Below, piece by piece: positions 8,057 to 18,774 of a DNA stretch of 64,000 nt (positions are counted from its first letter, which is position 1; each line of letters begins with the position of its first letter). A program made the translations under genes and the position numbers. Below the pieces are notes generated by a model that was not told where the DNA came from, did not search any database, and was given only the letters and a program-made list of their open reading frames with translations. The DNA lies in contig NZ_CADFEN010000010.1 in NCBI RefSeq assembly GCF_902833145.1, positions 186,001-250,000 of the forward strand. Direction: 5' to 3'. This DNA is from Burkholderia sp. BCC0506 (GTDB lineage: Bacteria; Pseudomonadota; Gammaproteobacteria; Burkholderiales; Burkholderiaceae).

Positions 8057-9031
8057 ATGGACCGAATCCAGGCAATGGAAGTTTTTACCCGCGTGGTCGA
8101 CGCGAACAGCTTCACGCGGGCGGCCGACACGCTCGCGATGCCGCGCGCGTCGGTGACGACCATCATCCAGAATCTCGAGGCGCTGCTCGGCGTGCGCCTG
8201 ATGCACCGGACCACGCGCCGGCTGTCGCTGACGCCGGAGGGCGCCGCGTACTACGAGCATTGCATGAAGATCATCGCGGAGATCGCCGAGGCCGACGCGA
8301 GTTTCCAGGCCGGCAACCGCAAGCCGAGCGGCGTGCTGCGCGTCCACATGCCGAGTTCGCTCGGGCGGCGCATCGTGCTGCCGTCGCTGTCGACCTTCCG
8401 GCAGCGCTACCCGGACATCACGCTCGAGCTGGGGTTGTCCGACCGCTACGTCGATCCGGTCGAGGAAGGCATCGACTGCATGATCCGGGTCGGGCCGCTC
8501 GAGGATTCGTCGATGGTCGCGCGGCGCATCGGGATGCTCAAGCGCGTGACGTGCGCATCGCCCGATTACCTCGCCCGTCACGGCGAGCCGAACGAGATTG
8601 CCGATCTCGTCGAACATCATGCGGTGAATTTCCGGTCGAGCCACGGCGCGCGGGCGATTCCGTGGGTGTTCATGATCGACGGCAAGCCGTTCGCGGTGCG
8701 GATGAACGCCAGCGTCACGGTCAACGATTCGGATGCCTATGTGACGTGCGGTCTCGAAGGCTTCGGGATGATCCAGCCGACGCTGTTCATGGTGCTGCCG
8801 AACCTGCTCGACGGCTCGCTCGTCGAGGTGCTGCCGGACTGCAATCCGAAGCCGAAACCGATTTCGATCGTGTATCCGCACAACCGGCATCTGTCGCAGA
8901 AGGTGCGCGTGTTCGCCGACTGGATCGCGGAGGTGTTCGAGTCGACGCCGGCGCTGGAGGGTGGGGAGAACTGGCGGGGGCGGGTGGGGGTGCAGGCGGC
9001 GGAGGCGCGGCGCGGAGCAGTGGTGGCGTAG
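8057..9031 (+). CDS. LysR-family transcriptional regulator (324 aa)
   Basis: A LysR protein with the opening MDRIQAMEVFTRVVDANSFT, the recognition helix region RASVTTIIQNLEALLGVRL and a two-lobed effector domain of the kind found in the CrgA/AaeR-like subgroup. A strong GGGGAAGG ribosome site precedes the ATG. It ends in a glycine- and alanine-rich tail of about 20 residues (after residue 300) that is not part of the fold. No divergent gene lies beside it; the preceding gene ends 177 bp upstream on the same strand. A perfect hairpin terminator follows at 9101-9134. The target and effector are unknown. Confidence 0.9.
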   Translation: MDRIQAMEVFTRVVDANSFTRAADTLAMPRASVTTIIQNLEALLGVRLMHRTTRRLSLTPEGAAYYEHCMKIIAEIAEADASFQAGNRKPSGVLRVHMPSSLGRRIVLPSLSTFRQRYPDITLELGLSDRYVDPVEEGIDCMIRVGPLEDSSMVARRIGMLKRVTCASPDYLARHGEPNEIADLVEHHAVNFRSSHGARAIPWVFMIDGKPFAVRMNASVTVNDSDAYVTCGLEGFGMIQPTLFMVLPNLLDGSLVEVLPDCNPKPKPISIVYPHNRHLSQKVRVFADWIAEVFESTPALEGGENWRGRVGVQAAEARRGAVVA

Positions 9032-9100
9032 TCGCGGCGCAGCGCGCGGCCTGAAGGATGGGCAACGCGCGACATCGCGTGCGCTGGATGAAGCAATGAA

Positions 9101-9134
9101 AAAAGCCGCTGTTTCTTCCGAAACAGCGGCTTTT
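9101..9134. terminator. Bidirectional rho-independent terminator
   Basis: A perfect 15-bp stem, AAAAGCCGCTGTTTC with its complement and a TTCC loop, flanked by A and T runs on the two sides. It can end the rightward LysR transcript and also the leftward tRNA-Met transcript. Confidence 0.92.
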
Positions 9135-9140
9135 CGCATT

Positions 9141-9217
<77 letters not shown>

Positions 9218-9376
9218 GAAGAGTTGAATTATGTCGATCGCCTGCCGGGCTGTCAACACCTTTTTTCATCTTTCCCGAAAAAAGTTGCCGCCGGCCCGTG
9301 CCGGCCTTCACGACGGGCGGGAGCCGGTCACCGGAGCGCATGGGCCCGCCGGCCGTCTCCCGCGCCGCGCATGCGA

Positions 9377-11035
9377 TCAATCCTGCGCGTAGATGTTCGA
9401 GTCCTTCGTCTCCTTGACGAACAGCAGGCCGATCACGAACGTAACCAGCGCGATCACGATCGGATACCAGAGCCCCGAGTAGATGTCGCCCTTCGCGGCG
9501 ACGATCGCGAACGCGGTCGCCGGCAGGAAGCCGCCGAACCAGCCGTTGCCGATGTGATAGGGCAGCGACATCGACGTGTAGCGGATCCGCGTCGGGAACA
9601 TCTCGACCAGCATCGCGGCGATCGGGCCGTAGACCATCGTCACGTAGATCACGAGGATCGTCAGGATCACGATCGTCATCGGCCAGTTGAGCTGCGCCGG
9701 GTCGGCCTTCGCCGGGTAGCCGGCCCCCTTCAGCGTCGACGCGAGCGTCTTGTCGAACGCCGCGCCCTGCGCCTTCGCGTCGGCCGCCTTGCCGTCGTAG
9801 GTCTGGATCACCGTGTCGCCGACCTTGATCTGGGCCGGCGTGCCGGCCGGTGCCGCGACGTTCTCGTAGTTCAGGCCGGCCTTCGCGAGCGCGCTCTTCG
9901 CGATGTCGCACGAGCTGGTGAACTTCGACGTGCCGACCGGGTTGAACTGGAACGAGCAGCTGGCCGGATCGGCGACGACCGTGATCGGCGCCTTCTGCGT
10001 CGCGAGTTCGAGCTGCGGGTTCGCGTAGTGCGTGAGCGCCTTGAACAGCGGGAAGTACGTGAGCGCCGCGATCAGGCAGCCCGCCAGGATGATCGGCTTG
10101 CGGCCGATCTTGTCCGACAGCGAACCGAAGAACAGGAAGAACGGCGTGCCGATCAGGAGCGCAATCGCGATCAGGATGTTCGCGCTGGCGCCGTCGACCT
10201 TCAGCGTCTGCGTCAGGAAAAACAGCGCGTAGAACTGACCCGTGTACCACACGACGGCCTGGCCGGCCGTCAGGCCGACGAGCGCGAGGATCACGATCTT
10301 CAGGTTCTTCCACTGGCCGAACGCTTCGGTCAGCGGCGCCTTCGACGTCTTGCCTTCCGCCTTGATGCGCAGGAACACCGGCGACTCGTTCAGCTGCATC
10401 CGGATCCACACCGACACCGCGAGCAGCAGGATCGACGCGACGAACGGCACGCGCCAGCCCCAGCTGCCGAACGCTTCCTCGCCGACGAACGTGCGCACGC
10501 CGAGGATCACGAGCAGCGACAGGAACAGGCCGAGCGTGGCCGTCGTCTGGATCCATGCGGTGTAGAAGCCGCGCCGGTTGGCCGGCGCATGCTCGGCGAC
10601 GTAGGTCGCCGCGCCGCCGTACTCGCCGCCGAGCGCGAGGCCCTGCAGCAGCCGCATCGCGATGAAGATCACCGGGGCGGCGATGCCGATCGACGCGTAG
10701 CCGGGCAGGAAGCCGACCACGAACGTCGACACGCCCATGATCACGATCGTCACGAGGAACGTGTGCTTGCGGCCGACGAGGTCGCCGAGCCGGCCGAACA
10801 CGATCGCGCCGAACGGCCGCACCGCGAAGCCGGCCGCGAAGCCGAGCAGCGTGAAGATGAACGCGGCGGTCGGATTGACGCCGGAGAAGAAGCTCTTGCT
10901 GATGTAGGCCGCGAGCGAGCCGGCCAGGTAAAAGTCGTACCACTCGAACACGGTGCCGAGCGACGACGCGAAGATCACCTTCTTCTCTTCGCCCGTCATC
11001 GGCGAGTGCGAAATTTGCCCGCCTAACGTTGCCAT
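9377..11035 (-). CDS. MFS permease of the metabolite:H+ symporter (MHS) family, 552 aa
   Basis: A twelve-helix major facilitator of the MHS branch (relatives of ProP, KgtP, ShiA), which import organic acids or osmolytes with protons. The signature EWYDFYLAGSLAAYI near residues 31-45 and GRLGDLVGRKHTF near 81-93 are clear. The protein is about 120 residues longer than usual because residues about 334-452, between helices 9 and 10, form an extra hydrophilic segment with two cysteines (Cys360, Cys376). The start at 11035 has a GGAGACG ribosome site; a longer frame beginning at 11110 lacks one. The substrate is unknown. The neighbouring TctD/TctE-like two-component genes may sense a related carboxylate. 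Confidence 0.9.
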   Translation of the reverse strand: MATLGGQISHSPMTGEEKKVIFASSLGTVFEWYDFYLAGSLAAYISKSFFSGVNPTAAFIFTLLGFAAGFAVRPFGAIVFGRLGDLVGRKHTFLVTIVIMGVSTFVVGFLPGYASIGIAAPVIFIAMRLLQGLALGGEYGGAATYVAEHAPANRRGFYTAWIQTTATLGLFLSLLVILGVRTFVGEEAFGSWGWRVPFVASILLLAVSVWIRMQLNESPVFLRIKAEGKTSKAPLTEAFGQWKNLKIVILALVGLTAGQAVVWYTGQFYALFFLTQTLKVDGASANILIAIALLIGTPFFLFFGSLSDKIGRKPIILAGCLIAALTYFPLFKALTHYANPQLELATQKAPITVVADPASCSFQFNPVGTSKFTSSCDIAKSALAKAGLNYENVAAPAGTPAQIKVGDTVIQTYDGKAADAKAQGAAFDKTLASTLKGAGYPAKADPAQLNWPMTIVILTILVIYVTMVYGPIAAMLVEMFPTRIRYTSMSLPYHIGNGWFGGFLPATAFAIVAAKGDIYSGLWYPIVIALVTFVIGLLFVKETKDSNIYAQD

Positions 11036-11262
11036 GAATCGTCTCCAAGTCCCTTGATATAGATGTGCGGCCGCCTTGGGAGGGGCGGGCCTGTCGACGA
11101 TTATTGGCACGGAAACTTACGGCGCACTGACTCGCGCGTACAAAACGACTGCGCGTTAACCCGTGTCGAATCGGCGGCTTCGTGCGCCGATCGTGGCGTG
11201 AACGTCGGATAAGGCGCCGGTTTCGGCGTATCGGCGCCGAGCCGCGGCGGCGCGTGTCAGGG

Positions 11263-12810
11263 TTAATCCGGGGCGGTGCCGGTCAGCGGCAGGGTGATGC
11301 GCACGAGCGTGCCGGCGAGGCGCGGCGCATGCTGATAGACGTGATCGTCGAGCGTCAGCGTGCCGCCGTGCTGCGTGGCGATCTCGCGCACGATCGCGAG
11401 CCCGAGGCCGCTGCCGTCGCCTTCGCGGCCGAGGATCCGGTAGAAGCGCTCGACGACGCGCTCGCGTTCGCCGGCCGGGATGCCGGGGCCGGTATCCTCG
11501 ACTTCGAGATGCACGCGCCGCGCCGCCGGCTCGGCCCGCACGCGCACGGTGATGCGGCCGCCTTCCGGCGTGTAGCGGATCGCGTTGTCGACCAGGTTGC
11601 CGAGCATCTCGCGCAGCATCACCGGGTTGCCGTCGACGTCGAGCCGCGCGTCGTCGTCCGGGCCTTCGTACCCGAGATCCATGCGTTTCGCGAGCGCGGC
11701 CTGCACCCAGTCGCGCACCGTGCGCCGCGCGAGCGAACCGATCTCGACCGGCTCGAACGTCAGCCCGCTCGCGCGGTTCTCGGCGCGCGCGAGCGCCAGC
11801 AACTGCGTGACGAGCCGCGCGGCCTGCTCGGAGCTCGTCGCGATCTGCTCGAGGGAGCGCTGCACGTCGGGCGGGACCGGGTGGCGCAGCGCGAATTCGG
11901 CCTGCGTGCGCAGGCCCGCGAGGGGCGTCTTCATCTGGTGCGCGGCGTCGGCGATGAAGCGCTTCTGCAGCGCCATGTTCTGTTCGAGGCGCGCGAGCAG
12001 GTCGTTGAACGACGTGACGAGCGGCTCGATCTCGGGCGGCGCGCGCTGCGCCTCGACGGGCGACAGGTCGTCGGGCCGGCGGGCGCGAATGTGCGCCTGC
12101 AGCGCGTTGAGCGGCGCGAGCCCGCGCGACAGCCCGAACCAGACGAGCAGGATCGCGAGCGGCAGGATCACGAATTGCGGCAGGATCACGCCCTTGATGA
12201 TGTCGTTCGCGAGCGCGTTGCGCTTGTCGAGCGTCTCGCCGACCTGCACGAGCACCGGCTGCGTGCCGCTCGCCTGCGGCAGCGCGACGGTCGTATACGC
12301 GACGCGCACGTCGTTGCCGCGCAGCAGGTCGTCGCGGAACACGACGACGCCCGGCGGCGGGCGGTCCTCGTCGCGCGGCAGCGGCATGTCGGCTTCGCCC
12401 GCAACCAGCTCGCCGCGCGTGCCGAGCACCTGGAAGTAGACGCTGTCGATGTTGTCCGCGCGCAGGAAGTCGCGCGTCTGCGCCGGCAGCGTCAACTCGG
12501 CGACGCCGTTGACCGGATGGATCTGCCGCGCGAGCACGTACGCGTTGGTCTCGAGCGTGCGATCGAACGGGCTGTTCGCGATCGTCTTCGCGACGAGATA
12601 GGTGACGGCGATGCTCATCGGCCACAGCAGCAGCAGCGGCGCGAGCATCCAGTCGAGGATTTCGCCGAACAGCGAGCGCGGGCGCGGCGTTTCGGGCGAC
12701 TCGGTTTCGTCGGGCGGGGCGAACGGATTCTCGTAGCGCGCGTCGCGCGCCTCGTCGGCAGCCGACGACGGCGCGCCGGTCGGGTGGCGGGAATGGGCCG
12801 GCGTGGCCAT
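11263..12810 (-). CDS. Sensor histidine kinase, TctE/QseC-like (515 aa)
   Basis: An inner-membrane sensor kinase: a Pro-rich cytoplasmic N-terminus of about 50 residues, a first membrane helix near 55-75, a periplasmic sensor of about 130 residues, a second helix near 208-226, then the dimerisation helix with phospho-acceptor His291 (IADAAHQMKTPLAGLR), an N box (NLVDNAIRYTPEGG) and G boxes ([16 protein letters not shown]). QMKTPL in the H box is typical of the TctE branch, which senses tricarboxylates in other species. It follows its response regulator by 17 bp on the same strand, so they form an operon. The MFS permease next door is a plausible target, but no binding site was identified. Confidence 0.92.
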   Translation of the reverse strand: MATPAHSRHPTGAPSSAADEARDARYENPFAPPDETESPETPRPRSLFGEILDWMLAPLLLLWPMSIAVTYLVAKTIANSPFDRTLETNAYVLARQIHPVNGVAELTLPAQTRDFLRADNIDSVYFQVLGTRGELVAGEADMPLPRDEDRPPPGVVVFRDDLLRGNDVRVAYTTVALPQASGTQPVLVQVGETLDKRNALANDIIKGVILPQFVILPLAILLVWFGLSRGLAPLNALQAHIRARRPDDLSPVEAQRAPPEIEPLVTSFNDLLARLEQNMALQKRFIADAAHQMKTPLAGLRTQAEFALRHPVPPDVQRSLEQIATSSEQAARLVTQLLALARAENRASGLTFEPVEIGSLARRTVRDWVQAALAKRMDLGYEGPDDDARLDVDGNPVMLREMLGNLVDNAIRYTPEGGRITVRVRAEPAARRVHLEVEDTGPGIPAGERERVVERFYRILGREGDGSGLGLAIVREIATQHGGTLTLDDHVYQHAPRLAGTLVRITLPLTGTAPD

Positions 12811-12827
12811 CGCGGCGACGCCCGGCG

Positions 12828-13556
12828 TCAGCGCAGCGGCGTGCCGGCCACCGCGGGCTGGGGCGCCGCCGTGTCGGCCGGCGCCGCGGGTGCGGCCTTC
12901 TCGAGGCAATAGCCGAGGCCGCGCACGGTCGAGATCCGCACGCCGCTCGGCTCGATCTTCTTGCGCAGCCGGTGCACGTAGACCTCGATCGCGTTGTTGC
13001 TGACTTCCTCGCCCCATTCGCACAGGTGATCGACGAGCTGTTCCTTCGACACGAGCCGGCCGATCCGCTGCAGCAGCACCTCGAGCAGGCCGAGTTCGCG
13101 CGCGGAGAGATCGAGCACGCGATCGTTCGCATACGCGATGCGGCCGACCTGGTCGAACGCGAGCGAGCCGTGGCGCACGACGGTCGGGCCGCCGCCGGCG
13201 CCGCGCCGGGTCAGCGCGCGCACGCGCGCCTCGAGCTCGTTGAGCGCGAACGGCTTGGCCATGTAGTCGTCGGCGCCGAGATCGAGCCCCTTCACGCGTT
13301 CGTCGACGCTGTCGGCGGCGGTCAGGATCAGCACGGGGAGATTGGAATTGCGCGCGCGCAGGCGCTTGAGCACGTCGAGGCCGGACATTTTCGGCAGCCC
13401 GAGATCGAGGATCAGCAGGTCGAAAGTCTGCATCGACAGTGCGGTGTCGGCGTCGACGCCGCTCTTCACGTGATCGACGGCATAGCCCGACTGGCGGAGT
13501 GACCGGGTAAGGCCGTCCGCGAGTATGCTGTCGTCTTCGGCGATGAGAATTCGCAT
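12828..13556 (-). CDS. Response regulator, OmpR/TctD-like (242 aa)
   Basis: A receiver domain with the acidic pocket EDD at residues 7-9, phospho-acceptor Asp51 and the conserved Lys in YMAKPF, followed by an OmpR-type winged helix ([19 protein letters not shown], then [16 protein letters not shown]). The last 20 residues are an Ala/Pro-rich tail. The start at 13556 was chosen because the receiver begins MRILIAEDD; a longer frame runs back into the recA promoter. It is the first gene of the two-gene operon with the kinase at 12810. Its promoter region faces that of recA, 187 bp away. Confidence 0.93.
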   Translation of the reverse strand: MRILIAEDDSILADGLTRSLRQSGYAVDHVKSGVDADTALSMQTFDLLILDLGLPKMSGLDVLKRLRARNSNLPVLILTAADSVDERVKGLDLGADDYMAKPFALNELEARVRALTRRGAGGGPTVVRHGSLAFDQVGRIAYANDRVLDLSARELGLLEVLLQRIGRLVSKEQLVDHLCEWGEEVSNNAIEVYVHRLRKKIEPSGVRISTVRGLGYCLEKAAPAAPADTAAPQPAVAGTPLR

Positions 13557-13640
13557 GGTGCTGACCGATGGCCGGCAGGGCATTCGCGCCGGCGCGGCTG
13601 TCTCCGAAGTTATTCGTGCACGACGCGCTGCATTGCGGGC

Positions 13641-13669
13641 TTGCACAAAACACTGTTTTTTTATACAGT
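13641..13669 (+). promoter_or_regulatory. recA promoter overlapped by LexA box
   Basis: The 16-mer CTGTTTTTTTATACAG at 13653-13668 has the CTG-N10-CAG form and AT core of the LexA operator. It overlaps a promoter with -35 TTGCAC at 13641-13646 and a -10 of TACAGT (17-bp spacer) or TATACA. The end of the box is 75 bp before the recA start. LexA repression relieved by DNA damage is the expected control. Confidence 0.88.
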
Positions 13670-13743
13670 GTCTGCATTCGTGGGCAGCGCTTGAAAGGGG
13701 CGCGCCTCCAACAGACGCTGCTCATCATAGCAAAGGACGATTC

Positions 13744-14813
<1,070 letters not shown>

Positions 14814-14814
<1 letters not shown>

Positions 14815-15680
14815 TGGTCGGGCGCCGAGGTCAGGCGGGCGAACCGGAGTCGAGCGACGCGCCCGAAACGGCGGGTCGCTCCGGCCGGCGAGCCGAATCC
14901 TCGGGTGCCGACCGGCGGCGCGCGGGCAGTCATGCCGCGCACCGCACCGCGACGAGGGCATCCGACGATGCCCTCGTTTCGTTTGAGATTGCCGCACCGG
15001 ACGATCCGTTCGACGACGATGAGTCGTTCGACGCGCACGATCGCTCCCGCCGTCGCCTGTCCGGTGTCCGCTTCCCGGCCGACCGCGCAGCCGATGCACC
15101 TGCAGCAGAAGATGTGTACACGCGCAGCAGCCAGCATCCGCGTCGAACACGCCGCGCAGCCGGCGCATCTTCCGACGGCGCTGCTTCAAGCGATGCTCCG
15201 GGTGCCGGCGAACGCAAGTCGTCGAAGCCGCAACGATCGTTGAAGGGCCGCGCGCTCGGCTATCTGTCGAGGCGCGAATACAGCCGCGCGGAGCTTGCGC
15301 GCAAGCTCGCACCCTACGTCGGTGAGGACGAAGCCGTCGACCCGGTGCTCGACGCGCTGGAAAAGGAAGGCTGGCTGTCCGACGCGCGTTTCGCCGAGAG
15401 CCTCGTGCATCGCCGCGCGTCGCGTGTCGGCGTCGCGCGCATCGTCAGCGAGCTGAAGCGCCATGCGGTCGGCGACAGTCTCGTCGAAGAGGTGAACGCG
15501 CAATTGCGCGAGACCGAATGGACGCGCGCGCAGGCCGTCTGGCGCAAGAAATTCGGTGCACTGCCGCAAACGCCCGCCGAGCGTGCGAAGCAGGCGCGCT
15601 TCCTGGCCGCGCGCGGCTTCTCGAGCGCGACCATCGTGAAGTTGCTGAAGGTCGGCGACGATTTCCCGATCGACGACTGA
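14814..15680 (+). CDS. recX: RecX regulatory protein with long N-terminal extension (288 aa)
   Basis: RecX blocks RecA filament growth. The family fold, a chain of three-helix repeats, starts at about residue 140 (RALGYLSRREYSRAELARKLAPYV) and runs to the C-terminus, with the recognisable LSDARFAESLVHRRASRVG and AERAKQARFLAARGFSSATIVKLL. That part alone is the usual 150 residues. The first 140 residues are low in hydrophobics, rich in Asp, Ser, Arg and Ala, and predicted to be disordered. The ATG at 14814 is coupled to the recA stop. A later start, for example near the conserved fold, cannot be excluded. Confidence 0.92.
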
Positions 15681-15826
15681 GCCGCCCGGTCGCGCGCGTG
15701 GCGCGCGATTTTGTTGCATCGCAACCGTTTCCGGACAGACGGGAATACCCGCCGTCGGGGCCGAATGCCTCAAATACCCAATATGCTAAAATCCACGGGT
15801 TTTCCTCTTCGGCCTCAACCTCCAGC

Positions 15827-16435
15827 ATGCCGCTATCCGAGCCCGTGCCCCGTCAGTTGCGACATCGACGCGCAATCCGAGCGGAAGCCTACGAGCGCGG
15901 CGACGGCTTGTGGGACATCGAAGCCTGCCTGACCGACCACAAGCCGCGCGATGTCGCGCTTGCGTCGGGCATCCGGCCCCAGGGCCTGCCGATCCACGAA
16001 CTCTGGCTGCGCGTGACCATCGATCGTGACCTCAATGTCGTCGACGCCGAAGCGTCTTCGGAATGGGTTCCCTATCCCGGTCACTGTCAATCCGCTTCTC
16101 CCGCCTATCGGGCCCTCATCGGGCTCAACCTCTTCCGCAATTTCCGCCGCAACGCGAACCGGCTGCTCGCCGGCGTCGCAGGCTGCTCCCATCTCACCGA
16201 ATTGTGCGCCGTGCTGCCGACCGCAGCGATCCAGGCGTTCGCCGGTGACGTGTGGAACGTGCACGAGGAGGGCGGCGAAGGGCCGGATCACGACGGCGAG
16301 CACGCCGAACCGCCTTTCCAGCTCGGCCGCTGCCGCGCGCTGCGCTTCGACGGTGAGGTCGTGCGGCAGTACTACCCGCGCTGGTATGGCCCGATTCGGC
16401 CGGATTTGCCCGGTGAAGGCAGCACGAAGGAATGA
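15827..16435 (+). CDS. DUF2889 family protein (202 aa)
   Basis: A protein of the DUF2889 family, recognised from RRHRRAIRAEAYERGDGLWDIEACLTDHKP-type opening (conserved His/Arg, then a beta strand) and the later segments WLRVTIDRDLNVVDAEASS and GCSHLTELC. No function is established for the family. No signal peptide or membrane segment is visible, so it is probably cytoplasmic. The start at 15827 is chosen because conserved sequence begins shortly after it; the frame is open upstream but that part overlaps recX. It sits between recX and sucC on the same strand, 68 bp before sucC, and might share its transcript. Confidence 0.8.
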   Translation: MPLSEPVPRQLRHRRAIRAEAYERGDGLWDIEACLTDHKPRDVALASGIRPQGLPIHELWLRVTIDRDLNVVDAEASSEWVPYPGHCQSASPAYRALIGLNLFRNFRRNANRLLAGVAGCSHLTELCAVLPTAAIQAFAGDVWNVHEEGGEGPDHDGEHAEPPFQLGRCRALRFDGEVVRQYYPRWYGPIRPDLPGEGSTKE

Positions 16436-16503
16436 ACGGAAATCATTCGAAGAAGCGTCTCAAGCGACATTTCATCCAACTCTCAGACTGAAGGGAATCA
16501 CGC

Positions 16504-17670
16504 ATGAAGATTCACGAGTACCAGGGTAAGGAAATCCTGCGGAAATTCGGCGTCGCGGTACCGCGCGGCAAGCCGGCGTTCTCGGTGGACGAGGCCGTCA
16601 AGGTGGCGGAAGAGCTCGGCGGCCCGGTTTGGGTCGTGAAGGCTCAGATTCACGCGGGTGGCCGTGGCAAGGGCGGCGGCGTGAAGGTGGCGAAGTCGAT
16701 CGAGCAGGTCCGCGAATACGCGAACCAGATCCTCGGCATGCAGCTCGTCACGCACCAGACGGGTCCGGAAGGCCAGAAGGTCAACCGCCTGATGATCGAA
16801 GAAGGCGCCGACATCAAGCAGGAACTGTACGTCAGCCTGGTCGTCGACCGCATCTCGCAGAAGATCGTGCTGATGGGTTCGAGCGAAGGCGGCATGGACA
16901 TCGAAGAAGTCGCCGAGAAGCATCCGGAACTGATCCACAAGGTCATCGTCGAGCCGTCGACGGGCCTGCTGGACGCGCAGGCCGACGACCTCGCCGCGAA
17001 GATCGGCGTGCCGGCCGCGTCGATTCCGCAAGCGCGCGCGATCCTGCAAGGCCTGTACAAGGCATTCTGGGAAACCGACGCATCGCTGGCCGAAATCAAC
17101 CCGCTGAACGTCTCCGGCGACGGCAAGGTCACCGCACTCGACGCGAAGTTCAACTTCGACTCGAACGCGCTGTTCCGCCACCCGGAAATCGTCGCGTACC
17201 GCGATCTGGACGAAGAAGATCCGGCTGAAATCGAAGCGTCGAAGTTCGACCTCGCGTACATCTCGCTCGACGGCAACATCGGCTGCCTCGTGAACGGCGC
17301 GGGCCTCGCGATGGCGACGATGGATACCATCAAGCTGTTCGGCGGCGAACCGGCGAACTTCCTGGACGTCGGCGGCGGTGCGACGACCGAGAAGGTCACG
17401 GAAGCGTTCAAGCTGATGCTGAAGAATCCGGATCTGAAGGCGATCCTCGTGAACATCTTCGGCGGCATCATGCGCTGCGACGTGATCGCGGAAGGCGTGA
17501 TCGCCGGTTCGAAGGCCGTGAACCTGAACGTGCCGCTCGTCGTGCGCATGAAGGGCACGAACGAGGACCTCGGCAAGAAGATGCTGGCCGATTCGGGCCT
17601 GCCGATCATCTCGGCGGACAGCATGGAAGAAGCCGCGCAGAAGGTCGTCGCGGCTGCCGCAGGCAAGTAA
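16504..17670 (+). CDS. sucC: Succinyl-CoA synthetase (ADP-forming) beta subunit (388 aa)
   Basis: The nucleotide-binding subunit of the TCA-cycle enzyme that converts succinyl-CoA to succinate with ATP formation. The N-terminal ATP-grasp domain starts [17 protein letters not shown], with the glycine-rich loop [12 protein letters not shown] near residue 50. The C-terminal ligase domain carries [20 protein letters not shown] and the power helix region. Length and motifs match E. coli SucC closely. A GAAGGGAATC ribosome site precedes the ATG. It forms an operon with sucD, 69 bp downstream. Unlike in E. coli, sucAB are not adjacent. Confidence 0.98.
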
Positions 17671-17739
17671 GCACGCGCTCATGAACACGTATGGCGGCGC
17701 GGTTTGCACGCGACGCCAATCGAACAGAGGTCAAAATAC

Positions 17740-18621
17740 ATGTCGATTCTGATCAACAAGGACACGAAGGTCATCACGCAGGGCATCACCGGCAAGACCG
17801 GTCAGTTCCATACGCGCGCCTGCCGTGAATACGCAAACGGCCGCGAAGCATTCGTCGCGGGCGTGAACCCGAAGAAGGCCGGCGAAGATTTCGAAGGCAT
17901 TCCGATCTACGCGAGCGTCAAGGAAGCGAAGGCCGAAACCGGCGCGACCGTGTCGGTCATCTACGTGCCGCCGGCAGGGGCTGCTGCTGCGATCTGGGAA
18001 GCGGTCGAAGCCGATCTGGATCTCGCGATCTGCATCACGGAAGGCATCCCCGTGCGCGACATGATCGAAGTGAAGGACCGCATGCGTCGCGAAGGCCGCA
18101 AGACGCTGCTGCTCGGGCCGAACTGCCCGGGCACGATCACGCCGGACGAGCTGAAGATCGGCATCATGCCGGGTCACATCCACCGCAAGGGCCGCATCGG
18201 CGTCGTGTCGCGTTCGGGCACGCTGACGTACGAAGCGGTTGCCCAACTGACGGCACTCGGCCTCGGCCAGTCGTCGGCAGTCGGTATCGGCGGCGACCCG
18301 ATCAACGGTCTGAAGCACATCGACGTGATGAAGATGTTCAACGACGATCCGGATACGGATGCGGTCGTGATGATCGGCGAAATCGGCGGTCCGGACGAAG
18401 CCAACGCGGCAGAGTGGATCAAGGACAACATGAAGAAGCCGGTCGTCGGCTTCATCGCGGGCGTCACGGCGCCTCCGGGCAAGCGCATGGGCCACGCCGG
18501 CGCGCTGATCTCGGGCGGTGCGGATACGGCCGAAGCGAAGCTGGAAATCATGGAAGCGTGCGGCATCACCGTCACGCGCAACCCGTCGGAAATGGGCCGT
18601 CTGCTGAAGAAGGCGCTGTAA
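17740..18621 (+). CDS. sucD: Succinyl-CoA synthetase alpha subunit (293 aa)
   Basis: The CoA-binding and phosphohistidine-carrying partner of SucC. The Rossmann domain opens MSILINKDTKVITQGITGKT, and the active-site His lies in KRMGHAGALI near residue 249. Length equals that of other SucD proteins. The start at 17740 is preceded by an AGAGGT ribosome site; an in-frame codon further upstream (17704) has none. A strong terminator at 18644-18668 follows 22 bp after the stop, closing the sucCD transcript. Confidence 0.98.
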   Translation: MSILINKDTKVITQGITGKTGQFHTRACREYANGREAFVAGVNPKKAGEDFEGIPIYASVKEAKAETGATVSVIYVPPAGAAAAIWEAVEADLDLAICITEGIPVRDMIEVKDRMRREGRKTLLLGPNCPGTITPDELKIGIMPGHIHRKGRIGVVSRSGTLTYEAVAQLTALGLGQSSAVGIGGDPINGLKHIDVMKMFNDDPDTDAVVMIGEIGGPDEANAAEWIKDNMKKPVVGFIAGVTAPPGKRMGHAGALISGGADTAEAKLEIMEACGITVTRNPSEMGRLLKKAL

Positions 18622-18643
18622 TATTTCCGGGCTCGTCCTGCAG

Positions 18644-18670
18644 AAAACGCCGGCTTCGCCGGCGTTTTTT
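18644..18670 (+). terminator. Rho-independent terminator of sucCD
   Basis: A perfect 11-bp stem (AAAACGCCGGC and complement) with a TTC loop and a following T run, 22 bp after the sucD stop. Confidence 0.92.
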
Positions 18671-18774
18671 GTTATGCTCGTGCAATGAATTCGTAAGCAC
18701 CGGGCATGCGTCCTGCATGTGCCGGCGATGAACCGGGTCGCCCGCGAGGCGGCCGTTGTCCTTTCCTCACCGCC

